Origin: Chenopodium formosanum
Taxonomy: Eukaryota; Streptophyta; Magnoliopsida; Caryophyllales; Amaranthaceae
Assembly: GCA_024500155.1 (NCBI GenBank)
Contig: CM044877.1
Location: 30,813,001-30,877,000 of the forward strand
DNA length: 64,000 nt
Direction of reading: 5' to 3'
This document shows positions 20,107 to 31,542 of the stretch, in pieces (within the stretch, counting starts at the first letter, position 1; each line of letters begins with the position of its first letter). The notes under the pieces were generated by a model, which saw only the letters and a list, made by a program, of their open reading frames with translations, had not been told where the DNA came from and did no database searches. The translations under genes were made by a program, and so were the position numbers.

Positions 20107-20366
20107 GATGGGGATCATGCCTATTAAGATAAGAATTGTACGGTTGTGGAAGCCTCCAAGTTTTGAAAATCAAAATAATGATGGCAATATTGAAATGGTG
20201 TTTTTAGATGAAAAGGTAACCAAATATCTAGTACTAAATAACTCATATATCATGTTTTTAATATACTCTAATCATCTTATCCGATTTTTTGTTTGCATGT
20301 ATAGAGTGGTAGAATTCAAGCTACAGTTAAGAAGTCTTTGATTAGAAAATTTTCCAATATGGTTGT

Positions 20367-21763
20367 TTTTTAGGGTAAATTCACCTCGCCACGTGGTCCA
20401 ATGAGAATAAGACACGTGTCCACCCTATATTGGCCTAAATTGGGCCACTTACGAATTGACACGTGGAATCCACTATCATCAAAAGGAATGACAGCTTTCA
20501 AAGGCCCTATTCCCAAAAAGCCACCAAAAGTGCGGGCAGCCCACCAAATCTAGGTTAAATGACCTATGTGAGGGCACACTTATAAAAAATGACTCTATAA
20601 ATAGGGAGATTTTCCCCATTTGTGGGACATGTTGAATTTAGGGAAATTCCCATTGGTACACCCGTGGTTTTGACTTTTCCCATTGATACACTCCAAAATT
20701 TTTGCCTTCCCACCGGTACACCCAAGGTTTAGTCTTTTTCCCAACCGTGACTAACACCGTTAAAAAGTATTTCATTAAGTTAAAATAATTAAGGAAAAGA
20801 CTATAATACCCCTTTTAAATATCTAATGTCTTGATTTGCGTGACGAAAATTGTTCGGTTAAAGTTTTGGAAGTCATGTTAGTCTTTAAAGATCTAAACCT
20901 CGAAATTAGCAAAAAAAAAAAAATAGAGCAAATGTCTCATGTGCGTGTCAAAAATGTCTCGGTTTGTGTGCCATTACTTTTTTGTGATAGTAATTGTTTC
21001 GTTAATGTTTTAGGGGTCATTTTGAGCCCTTAAGGGTCTAAATCGAACTCGAAAATCTAAAAAAAAATTAACAAAAATGTCTCGTTTTGCGTGTCATGAC
21101 AAAACAAAAAAGAAATATCATGACGTGCAAAATGAGATATTTTTGTTAATTTTTTGACAATTTCGAGTTCGATTTAGATCCATAAAGGGTCAAAATGACT
21201 CCTAAAACTTTAACCGAACAATTATTATCACAAAAAAACAATGACACGCAAATTGAGACATTTTTTGACACGCATATGAGACATTTGTGGTTATTTTTTT
21301 TTGCTAATTTCGAGGTTAATTTGGATCCTTAACGACTAGGACTCCCAAAAATTTAACCGAACAATTTTTGACACGCAAATCGAGACATAAGATATTTAAA
21401 AGGGGTATTACAGTCTTTTGCTTAATTATTTTAACTTAATGAAATACTTTTTAACGGTGTTAGTCACGGTTGGGAAAAAGACTAAACTATGGGTGTACCG
21501 ATGGGAAGGCAAAATTTTTGGAGTGTATCAATGGGAAAAGTCAAAACCACGGGTGTACCAATGGAAATTTCCCTTGAATTTATTACAATATCACTGATAT
21601 TCTCTTACATCAGAGAAATCTCATGATCTCGGAATCCGAGAAGATCTCACCTTTATCTTTTTCCGCACTTTTTACTCACTCCAACACGTTTTAACTTGAT
21701 CGTCGGAGGCGGAGCTCTAACTACCCGGAGTCTCTTTTGTTTTGCAGGTACAGGCGCTCCTCA
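20367..21763 (+). repeat. Retand-2 5' LTR, interrupted and truncated
   Basis: LTR sequence is at 20367-20640 and 21574-21763, with a Mutator-type element between. TATA is in CCCTATAAATAGGGAG-type context (ACTCTATAAATAGGGAG, about 20590-20606). Compared with 34620-35123, the last roughly 65 bp of the LTR, the PBS and the leader are deleted; the LTR breaks at GGCGCTCCTCA and joins AAGGATGG, the gag start. Confidence 0.88.
20641..21573. mobile_element. 933-bp Mutator-type foldback element
   Basis: Perfect 9-bp TSD TTGAATTTA (20632-20640, 21574-21582); the 3' LTR at 34890 shows the empty site. Termini GGGAAATTCCCATTGG / CCAATGGAAATTTCCC. The two halves are inverted copies over most of the length, so the element is one long imperfect palindrome. 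Modules TTTTTGACACGCAAAT(C)GAGACAT and TTAACCGAACAAT recur in both orientations. Long terminal inverted repeats with a 9-bp TSD indicate a non-autonomous MULE. No transposase. Confidence 0.85.
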
Positions 21764-21766
21764 AGG

Positions 21767-23080
21767 ATGGTTCAAGAGTCTGTACCACCTCCTGAACGTC
21801 CGGTAGATCAACCGGAGGTCTTTACTGACCAAGAGGATGATGATCCTCAAGTCGAAACCTACATTGCCAAAGATGGCTCCCTGGTCACTAAACGCATCCG
21901 TCCCAGAGACACTCTGGAACGGGGCGAGAGCTAGGCGGGTACAAGCCGACCCCCTAGTCAGCCAGACGGGGAAATCCATACGGCAGGCGGATCCGCCACA
22001 ATAACCCGAGACGAACTTATGAAATTCATGACTAGTTTGATCAAGGGTGAAATCAAGGATCTGATCACCAAAAGTAAGGTTGGCCCAAGAAAGGGTCATT
22101 AGGAAAAGAAGACTCCCTAAGGGAGAAAAAATCCAGTCAAGGACATGCAGCCGACTCCGCATCCAAAGGACAAGGCAGCCGGGACCCTCGACTGGTCCAA
22201 GATTCTTTTGCCCCAGAAGAATATTAGAAATCCTCGCCGGATTGAACAACCGGAGGGAAACAAAAAATCAACTCTTGACGCTCGGGAAACCATTACCCGC
22301 AGAAGGAGTCAACAACTGTCTGAGTCAGCCTCTACATTGAGCTTTCCAGATTGCTTCAAGAATACATCCGCAGGGAATATTCAATCCTTGCATGAGAGCC
22401 ATACAGGCGGTAATACCGTCTACTTTAATCCTCAGATGATTGGGAATGCTCCGTACGTACCTCTTATGATCTACGGCCCGTATTCTCCTCACTTTATGCA
22501 GCCGACCCTTTTCGGGGGACAGGCGGCATTTAACGCCCAACCTTTGGACTGGCAGCTCCGACTGCTCAAACTTGGTGAACAAACTTCTGCGTTCACCAAG
22601 GAGATAACCGAAGCCGCACAACCAGCCAAGGTTAAAAATGTGTTGGTAGGTGCTTATGATGGCACCACCAACCTCAAGGATCACCTCATGGCCTACTCTA
22701 ACCTCATGCACATGCAGGGGTTGGAGGATGCTATGTGGTGCTGGTGCTTCCCGGCTAAATTGAAAGGCATTTCCTAACAATGGTTTGGCAACTTGCCAGC
22801 CTGCTGCATTGACAGCTTCAGGAAGCTTGCCTTCCTGTTTACTTCCAACTTCGCAATGAACATCCATGCCAAGAAAACCAGTCTGGATCTAAGCACCATC
22901 CGGCAGGGACACAAGGAGGGGCTTTGCTCCTACGTCAAGCGGTTCAACCTGGTAAGAATTCAAATCCAGGGACTGTCTAATGAGGTAGCATATACAAACT
23001 TCTATAAGAGTCTGAAGCATGGTTCGACCTTGTCCGAAAGAGGGTTTTTACCCTTCAAGAGGCGTTGATAGAGGCGGAAA
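21767..23080 (+). pseudogene. gag: Retand-2 gag
   Basis: It starts MVQESVPPP at ATG 21767, as in Retand-3. An acidic N-terminal segment (DQEDDDPQVETYI) is followed by a basic linker and the gag/capsid core from about 22530 (QPLDWQLRL, AKVKNVLVGAYDG, DHLMAY, QQWFGNLP, KRFNLVRIQIQGLS). In-frame stops are TAG 21932, further stops near 22098-22120, and TAA 22775 directly before QWFGNLP, where Gln is expected. A frameshift near 23030 shifts the remainder. It is related to but clearly diverged from Retand-1 gag. Confidence 0.88.
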
Positions 23081-24316
23081 GCTTTATTCAAGCCACTGAC
23101 CTCTGCTCGTCCAATCATCAATCGGACTCCAAGAGGTCTGACTAACAAAAAGAGAGTCGATCGGCTCAGCCGGATCAGAAAGCTGAAGAGAGCAAAAAGA
23201 GAAAAGAAGTTTGGGCGGTTGAGGAACCTGATCAGCCGTCTAAAAAGAAAAAGAAAGATTCAAACCGTATGTTTTGCGGTATGAATTCAATAAAGACTGC
23301 TACACCATCTTTTCAGAGGTGAAGGATCGGCTAACCATTGAGAAGCCGAATCCTATGAAGAGTTCTGTTCAGTCGCGGAATAAAAATAAATTTTGTCACT
23401 TCCATCAGGAGGTGGGCCATGACACCAATGACTGCTATAGTCTCAAGCGGACGTTGGACCGGACAAAGGCTTGCTGAAGTCCTATGTCCTGAAGTCCAAA
23501 GCGACTTCTAAGACGAATCCGGGGTAGTCGTCAAAAACTGTCCAACTTACTAGTAGCTCGGATACTGACAATGATCCAGTCTACACCACAGCAGGTAAAT
23601 TCGCGAGTGGTGGCCCAACCATCCGGGGCACCAAGGATCATCTGAAAAGGATGATACATTCGGTCGATGATGGACAGGCGTCTTCCAGCGGAACATTCCC
23701 AGACGTCCTCATCACTGAAAAGGATCGGGGCAAAGTTTGCCGACCGCATGATGACCCAGTCGTCATCGAATGCAAGGTCGCCAACCAGCTGGTTGGCCGG
23801 ATCCTCATCGACACAGGTAGCTCTTCTGATCTTATCAGCTACAAGTGTCTATTGCAGCTTAATTACAAGCGGGACAGTTTGCGCGACGTCTCCCATCCAC
23901 TAGTTGGCTTTGGGGGCGGGGTTGTGCACCCAGGCGGACAAATTGACATACCTATCTGGCTAGGAGAAAAGGGCCAAGAGCGACACATGGTCGTCCATTT
24001 TTTGGTGGTTAAAGAGTTAACCGCCTACAACATCATTCTTGGCCGACCCAGTCTCAACGAGTGCAAGACCGTCATCATCCCAACCCTTATGCTTCTCAAG
24101 TACGAAAGGGATGATGGCTCTAGCTCCCTCAATGGGGACCAAAAGACGGCCAGGGAGTGCTATCTCTCAGACGTCAAGCTGACTGCTGCTGCAGCCGGTC
24201 AGCTGAAGGAGCCAATAGACCTTAACGATGTCAAGGACCCTGATTCACCCCCTCTAGCGGCCGCAAAGAAGAGAAAAACTGAAAAGCTGGTGGAGGTGAA
24301 GAAGGAAAAGAAATAG
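23081..24316 (+). pseudogene. Retand-2 nucleocapsid-like and protease segment
   Basis: A Lys/Glu-rich linker is followed by a C-x2-H-x4-H-x4-C cluster at about 23395-23440 (CHFHQEVGHDTNDC). A frameshift near 23480 and a TAG near 23525 follow. The protease has ILIDTGSSSDLIS at about 23800-23840. It ends in KKRKTEKLVEVKKEKK, then TAG 24314, at the same position as in Retand-1. Catalytic Asp intact. Confidence 0.85.
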
Positions 24317-24322
24317 CAATCA
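24314..24322 (+). promoter_or_regulatory. candidate leaky stop TAG-CAA-TCA between protease and RT
   Basis: It fits the UAG-CAR-YYA readthrough consensus at every position and is in frame with protease upstream and RT downstream. The same stop is in Retand-1. Retand-3 lacks the region through a deletion. Confidence 0.42.
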
Positions 24323-27300
24323 CTGATAGGGGAACGGTCAGATAATCTCCGTCCCTAGCCAGCTGGAGAGCACGTTGATATTCATTTGGATGACAGCCAT
24401 CCAGAGCGAACTGTTAAGGTGGGGACGGCTGCTTTTGAAAGGTTTTGTGCAGACCTGCACCACCTGCTGAAAGAATTCAAAGACATCTTTGTCTTTGAAG
24501 TGGAAGAGATGCCAGGCATCAGCCCGGATCTTGTCGTTCACAAGCTCACCGTGGATCCAAAAAAGAAGCCCATTCGGCAAAAGAAAAGAAACCACGGAGA
24601 GGAAAGAAGTCAGGCGGCAATTGCCAAAGTTAAAAAATTGCTGGACGCTGGGTTCATTCGGCCATGTAACTTCCCTGATTGGGTGGAAAATGTTTTGCTT
24701 GTAAAGAAGCCGCATGGAACCTGGCGTATGTGTGTTGACTACATAGATTCCAACAAGGCATGTCCAAAGGACAGTTATCCACTCCCAAATATCGACAGTC
24801 TAGTCGACTCTACAGCCGGTCATGCCCTGATGAGTTTTATGGATGCCTACTCTGGCTTCCATCAGATACCCCTGTGGAAAAAAGATCAAGAGAAGACGGC
24901 CTTTGTCACTGATCAGGGATTATTTTGTTATACTGTGATGCCGTTTGGGTTGAAAAATGCGCCTGCTACTTTCCAACGAATGATTAATATAGTTTTCAGT
25001 AATCAAATTGGAAGGAACGTAGAGGCGTACATTGATGATATGATAGTCAAATCTAAACTCCAGAAGGATCATCTTGCTTATCTCCGAGAAACATTCACCA
25101 CACTCAGGCGACATAGGGTGATGTTATATCCCAAGAAATGTGTCTTTGGTGTTGCAAGTTTCTCGGATTCTTGATTGATTAAAGGGGGATAGAGGCTAAC
25201 CCCGAAAAGATACAAGCGGTCATTCACATGAAGTCACCCCACACTGTCAAGGAAGTTCAGAAGCTCACTGGTTGTCTGGCGGCATTGGGAAGATTTCTAA
25301 GCCGGTCAGGTAATAAATGCTTATACTTCTTCTAAGCAATCAGGAAAAAGACTCGGTTTGAATGGGGGAATGATGCTGAGGCGGCCTTTCAGAAATTGAA
25401 AGAACATTTAAACTCCTTGCCAAGGCTTGTTAGCCCTCTGCCAAAGGAGACGCTCTTTATGTACTTAGCCGTCTCAGATCACGCCCTCAGTGCCGTCATC
25501 CTTGCTGAAAGGGATGGCATCCAGCTCCCGGTCTATTTCATAAGCCATGTGCAACGAAATGCTGAACTCCGGTACCCCATGGTTGAAAATTTTAGCCTTG
25601 CCCTTTACATGGCTGTCAAGAAGTTGAAACCATACTTCTTGGCTCATCCGGTGGTGATCTATACAGATCAACCCCTCAAGCGGCCAATGAACTCATCCAG
25701 CAAAATGCTGAAATGGGCTTTTGAAATTCAGAGTCTTGAAATCTCCTAAGAACCGAGAAAGGTAGTGAAGGCTCAAGCGTTTGTCGACTTCATTGTCAGA
25801 ATGACAAGGCTAGTTGCTCCGGATAACTTTGATCAGGTTTGGAAGGTGCATGTAGACGAGAGCACTACAATGAACGGCTGTGGTGCAGGCATAATCTGTG
25901 AATCCTCGGAAGGGGACAAATACGAGTATGCACTACAAATCAAGTTCCAAGCCTCAAACAATGGGGCGGAATACGAAGCCCTGCTTGCTGGTATCCGCAT
26001 GTGTAAGGTGGCAGGGGCAACAAAAATTGACGCTTGCACAGATTCTCACTTGGTCGTTTGCCAATACCATGGTGAGTTTGAAGCCACTCATCCGGCTATG
26101 ATCAAGTATCTGGAGGCAGACAAGGCTAAAGCGGGGACAATTGAAGAATTCCATCTAACCCAAGTGCCCCAGTCAAAAAATAATCAAGCGGATGCTCTAT
26201 CAAAGTTGGCATCCTCCGCCTCCTGCGGTACGCCTCGGTCCTTCTTCTGGGAAATAATGGAAAAAGAAGCATATCTGATGACGAGCCCATTGGAATTCTG
26301 GACCGAAGCTCTACTTGGATAGATGGCATCCGGGCGTATCTAACAGACAACACGCTCCCTGATTCACCTCAAGAGGCGGCCATGCTGAAAAAGCGTGCAG
26401 CAAACTTCGAGATCAAAGAAGGAGAACTCTTCAAGGCGGGTTTTTTGAAGCCCTTATTGAAGTGTGTTACCCCGAAAAAAGGGAAAGAGGTTCTCGAAGA
26501 GCTGCATGCGGGATACTGCCCTTCCTTTTTAGGTGGCAGATCCTAGCCGTCAGAGCCAGGCGACATTATTTCTGGCCTACCCTGGAGTCGGACACAATGG
26601 AAATGGTAAAAAATGCAATAGGTGTCAAAAATTTGGCAAGCTAATCCATCGTCCGGCTACTGACCTGAAGGCAGCCCACAGCCCAGTCCCGTTCGCTATG
26701 TGGGGCATGGACATTCTAGGTCCATATACGCCTGCACCAGGTGGAAAACGCTATATCTTGGTGACTGTGGATTATTTCACCAAGTGTGTGGAAGTAGAGG
26801 CGGTCAAAGGCATCAAGACAAAAGATGTCATCTCCTTCATCTGGAAGAACATTATCACCCGGTTCGGGGTACCTATGTCTATGGTATTTTATAATGGACC
26901 TCAATTTGAGACGCCTCAACTCAAGACTTGGTTGGGAGACGAAGGGATCTCAAATTATTTTGCATATGTCGGTCGACCCTAAGCAAACGGCCAGGTTGGA
27001 GCCTTCAACAAACTCAGCTCAGACGACATTAAAAAGAAAATTAAAAAAGCCGGAGGTTTATGGGATGAGAAATTGATTCATGTCCTATGGGCCATTCGGA
27101 CAACTGCAAAGGAGGCAACAGGTGAAACCCCATTTCTCATGGTATACGATGCTAAAGCCGTCTTGCCCATCGAGCATTATGAGTCGACTCTTCGAGTCAT
27201 GCTTTACGATGAAGACGCAAACTGGGAGGCCATGCGCCTAGCATTGGACTCACTCCCAGCACGCAGGGGCAATGCCGCCTTGCGTCTTGAGATTTACCAT

Positions 27301-27546
27301 CTGAGAATGACTCGTGTCTACAACAAGAAAGTACAAAAGCGCCCTTTGAAAATTGGGGACTTTGTGTTACGCAAAATGGAGGCAACCGGTAGGGCGAATG
27401 AGCTGGGAAAGTTGACTCCTAATTGGGAAGGCCCCTACCGGATCTATGAAGAAGTAAGAAACAACATCTACTGCCTGGAGATCCCAGACGGTAGGTGGCT
27501 TCCCAGAACTTGGAATTTAGACAATCTTAAAAAGTACTACTTCTAA
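24317..27546 (+). pseudogene. pol: Retand-2 pol: RT, RNase H, integrase
   Basis: RT with KPHGTWRMCVD, FMDAYSGFHQI, MPFGLKNAPATFQ and intact YIDD at 25028-25039. RNase H (VHVDESTT; the usual DGSS is altered to DEST). Integrase with CNRCQKFGK zinc half, WGMDILGPY, FYNGP (the second catalytic Asp of FDNGP is Tyr here) and the C-terminal GDFVLRK region, ending TAA 27544. Frameshifts lie near 25160 and 26290; stops include TAG in RP-stop-PAGEH (24355), TAA near 25334 and TAA near 25747. Catalytic losses in RNase H and integrase show decay. Confidence 0.9.
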
Positions 27547-27615
27547 GTGTTGTTAATATTTGTAAATGGAAAGCCTATCAATGAAAAGTAGCTTTTGGTT
27601 TCCAAATTATTTTAT

Positions 27616-28035
27616 GGATAATTTGCCAATTACTACCGCATGTTAATACCACTTTGTAAATTACTACTGCAAATTAAAAAAGTTGTGAATTACTACCGCA
27701 AAATTTTTTAAGATGTTGCGATTACTACCAAACCCCCATTAAACCCAACTATGACGTTATTATATCCGTTTAACCCGTGTTTGACCATGGTTAAGGGCTT
27801 TAACCAGCCCCCCCCCCCCCAAAAAGAAAATGGTTGAGGGATATAATGACGTCATGGTTAAGGGCTTTAACCATGGGTTAAAGTGATATAATGACGTCAT
27901 AGTTGGGTTTAATGGGGGTTTGGTAGTAATCGCAACATCTTAAAATTTTTTGCGGTAGTAATTCACAACTTTTTTAATTTGCGGTAGTAATTTACAAAGT
28001 AGTATTAACTTGCGGTAGTAATTGGCAAATTTTCC
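27616..28035. mobile_element. 420-bp Mutator-type MITE
   Basis: Perfect 9-bp TSD TTATTTTAT (27607-27615, 28036-28044). Terminal inverted repeats of about 190 bp start GGATAATTTGCCAATTAC and mirror the right end. The module AATTACTACCGCAA recurs several times per arm. The short centre has a C-run and GTTAAGGGCTTTAACCA. Non-coding. Confidence 0.87.
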
Positions 28036-28044
28036 TTATTTTAT

Positions 28045-29092
28045 CTATTCCTATACATACATACGGCTTATCTTATGCGCCACCTGTTTGAATTACAGGC
28101 GGTACCCTTTCTTTGACTAACTTGAAAAAATAATTGGAAGTTAACAACATCAAAGTACTGTGAGGTCAATGGCTGGATAATAAGCTAAACATTAAAAGGT
28201 TTAGTGGCTATACAACCGTCTTCCAAAAAATTAGACATGAGGCCAATGGCCGGATGGTTACCCATAATATAAATTCGCCTGCTCCAATGTGAAATATGGC
28301 GTCCGACGACGCCCCTCCGGGTGTTATTGTCGTAGAGGGCATTCTATCGTCTGCTCTACAATCGCATACAGGCGACAGAAATTGAACGACCTGATTGGTC
28401 AACTCATAGCTACCTGACCATCGCAATCTAAAGAATGACTAATTGTGCGGTGGCCGGATGTTAGATACATCAATCGTTTGCCGACTGAAATTCTAACCTA
28501 AATTACCTCGTGAAATTATACAAGTCCTCCCAGCAAGGACATGCGGACATTGAGTATAATTAGATTATGGCCACCTATATAGTCGGCTAGTTTGAAAATT
28601 AACCTAAGTAGGATGAAACTCACTCGAGATGGGGTGAGCGCATAAGGCTTATAGAACCGCCTGCTTTTTTAAATAGAAAATTAGCAGGTGGACAATCGCA
28701 AACTTCTTATTTCACGTAACTTGTAACATTTGTAGCATTATCACTCATCCGGACCCGTTGAACATGGGTAGGCGCAAAGGGCCGCCTGAGAAACATGAGA
28801 TGTCTGTAAAGGAAGAAATTCAGGCGGACTGATGCTAAATTAACACTAAATTTCATTCAACTTGTAATACTTGTTGTATGAACAACCATTCGACCATGGC
28901 AGAAAGGTCTAGTGAACACCTGCAATTCCTGCAATAAGAGCCGGATGCTCGAGGGGCCGATTGCGCGCTTGGCTTGGGCCAATCACCTTAGTGATTGATT
29001 GACTTGAAAATCAGTTATACCCCCATCCGGCATCACACATTTTCAAGCCAATCAACCAACTTATAAACCAAAGCGCACAACCGCCCAGTGGC
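28045..29092 (+). other. Retand-2 spacer between pol and the antisense gene
   Basis: Non-coding; recurring GGCCGGATG, CCGCCTG and CAGGCGG words as in the Retand-1 spacer. The conserved stem-loop is at its right end (28961-29090), immediately before the solo LTR. Confidence 0.55.
28961..29090 (-). ncRNA. conserved two-part stem-loop (copy in Retand-2)
   Basis: The inner stem pairs TTGATTGACTTGAAAA (28995-29010) with TTTTCAAGCCAATCAA (29040-29055). The outer stem pairs TTGCGCGCTT (about 28961-28970) with AAAGCGCACAA (29070-29080). Relative to Retand-1, the two changed bases in the left inner arm are matched by two changed bases in the right arm, and the outer stem is rebuilt with different sequence. 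Mismatches in both stems are A-C on plus RNA but G-U on minus RNA. Confidence 0.55.
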
Positions 29093-29097
29093 AAAAC

Positions 29098-31236
29098 TGT
29101 AATACCCCATATTTTCATACGTATTTTCTAATTAATTAATTAAGAATTATTTTATAAAAAGGGTATTTTAATAAATTCATTATTTGGAGACAAAATAATA
29201 TTTGAATTTTGGCGTCAAATACAAGTATTTAATCATTTGAATAATTAATTATTTTTGGATTTCTAAATTAATAGTATAGGTTTAATTATCTTTTTTTAAG
29301 GTCGGTCCATACTTTATTATACCAACTATTTCAAGAGAAATATCTAATATACATTATGTATTTAACTAATTATGATATTATCTAAAATATTTATTTATTC
29401 AATTATTTTATTATGATTTTCGTTTTATTTTTTTTTTTTTAAAAATAAATAAATAAATTGTGAACGTGAGCTTATCATGTTTTTAAGAGTGATTTATCAC
29501 CTTAGTTTGTTAATAATTATTTAACTTAACCTCTAATTCTCTATCTCATTTCATTCCTATATTTCTTCTCCCAACCATATGTGTATCTATTTAATTTTTC
29601 TTATCTTTTAACCAACCTACTAATCTAGACCAAATGTTACTCAAATTCATTCAACAAACTTAAACTTATCATGTTCTTATTCTAATCTCATTCCACCTTA
29701 AGCTCTATCCTTTCTACACCCTCAACACTATAAATAGACCCTTAATTCTTCCCACTTATTCACACCAATTCTCTACTTTTCTTCTCCTCTTTTTACACAA
29801 ATCATCCCGTTTATATTTGAAGCCAATTTTCGGGCACTTCTGGTCAGTTTTGGGGTATTGACATTTCACAGAATATTGTTCCTCTCAAAAAATTATTGAG
29901 GTTAGGTTCAAGAATCACCCAATTCGGAGTTATCTCAAAGGAGTTATAGCCTCTGCAAGTTCTACCTATTCTTTCCAACGCAAATCCAATTCTTCTCTTT
30001 TCGTTGGTTTCTTATATTTTCTTATTCTATTCTCTTATTCAGCTATTATTATTATTATTATTATGGGGGATTTATAAATAATTATTATGAGTAGTTTTAA
30101 ATGTATAAAATCAGATTTTAATAATGTTTATGTTGAAAGGTTCATGTACATATAGTTGGAAGGTTTTAATTTAATTATTTGTGATTATTTGTTAACCATA
30201 TATTGATTAAGGTTATATTTATATGTAGGGTATGTTATCAAGGTTTTTGAGGTTCTTTTAGTGTGGTTTTTCTAGCAAGGATCAAGGTACGTTTAGGTGG
30301 CTAGATACCTTTGAAAGTAATTGGTTTGAATAACATGTTTTACATGATTTGATTGGTGATTGAATTACATTGATTTTGAAATAAATTATGTTTGAAGGTA
30401 TTTATTTTAATAAAAGTATTTGAATGATTGATTTTTAAATCATGTTTTGAATGGTTTGGATTACTTATCGTGTTTAAATAATATTGGGAACTATTAGATA
30501 TTAAAAGGATTTATTGAACCATTGAATTATTATTATTAATGCTTTATGATGAGAATGTTAGTAATCCCACTATGCGGATTTGGTTTATTGATAAGGCCTT
30601 GGACTTTGTATGACCGGGTCTTTCCTCAAGAATAGCCTTGTAATATAAGGAGACTAGCTTTGGGGGTGTGCACACTTGGGTGAGGAATGGGATTAAAAGG
30701 AATTGGTTCTTAATAAACGAATTGGTTTTATTAACTATTATTTTGAATATTGAATCATTGGAATCGGTTTTGAAATAATGAGTTTTGAATTTATTAGATT
30801 AATTATTGGAATTGGTTTTAAAAGCATGTTTGCAAATAAATTGAGTTTACACTATCTTGCACTTATCGTACTTAGCATATTTTGCTAATCCGTATTTCTT
30901 ATTTGTTTTGGTGAACCCTGTTTACGGTAATGGTAAGCAGTGTTTACTATATATAGGTGGAATCATGAATGAGCATATGGGAGTCCAGAGATTTGCTTCA
31001 CCTAGTTTAGGAATGTTGGTCTTGTCTTTATTTTTTGAGCACTCATAACAATGTTACTATTTTTATAAGTATTAATAAAAGAAAGTTGAGTTTCCGCTGC
31101 AAGTTTTGTTGTTGAGTTAAGTATTTTGAGTAGCCTTGTGTAATCACGTGGCGGTAATACACCCAAGTGTATGTATACGGTATAATTATACGTATTATAC
31201 TAGTATTTCCGTAGAGGGAGATTCGGGGGTGTTACA
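29098..31236 (+). mobile_element. solo LTR, 2.1 kb
   Basis: Starts TGTAATACCCC and ends GGGGGTGTTACA; TSD AAAAC (29093-29097, 31237-31241). TATAAATA at 29729-29736 supports plus orientation. There is no internal domain, so this is a recombined LTR. The termini and size resemble LTRs of plant gypsy chromovirus-type elements, but without coding sequence the lineage is open. Confidence 0.85.
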
Positions 31237-31542
31237 AAAACCATTTGGTATACCATTCCAATTCAATTCAAATTCAAACTTCAGAAAATAAAACACAAGT
31301 GTTAGAAACCAAACACAAACATTAAAAACCGACCTATTGGGCGAATGATTCATCATAAAAAGATGACCCCTTGGCCAGCAAAATGAAAAATTCAAATTGT
31401 TAACTGGCTAAATAGCCGGTGAAAAGAAAGAGAAATTGTTGATTAACCCGACTGCTCAGTCGGAAAAGAAACAAGAGATACTCGGCATGCAGGCCGGAAA
31501 TGTATTTGAAATGGCCATCCGGGCGCAGGAATAACATTTAAA

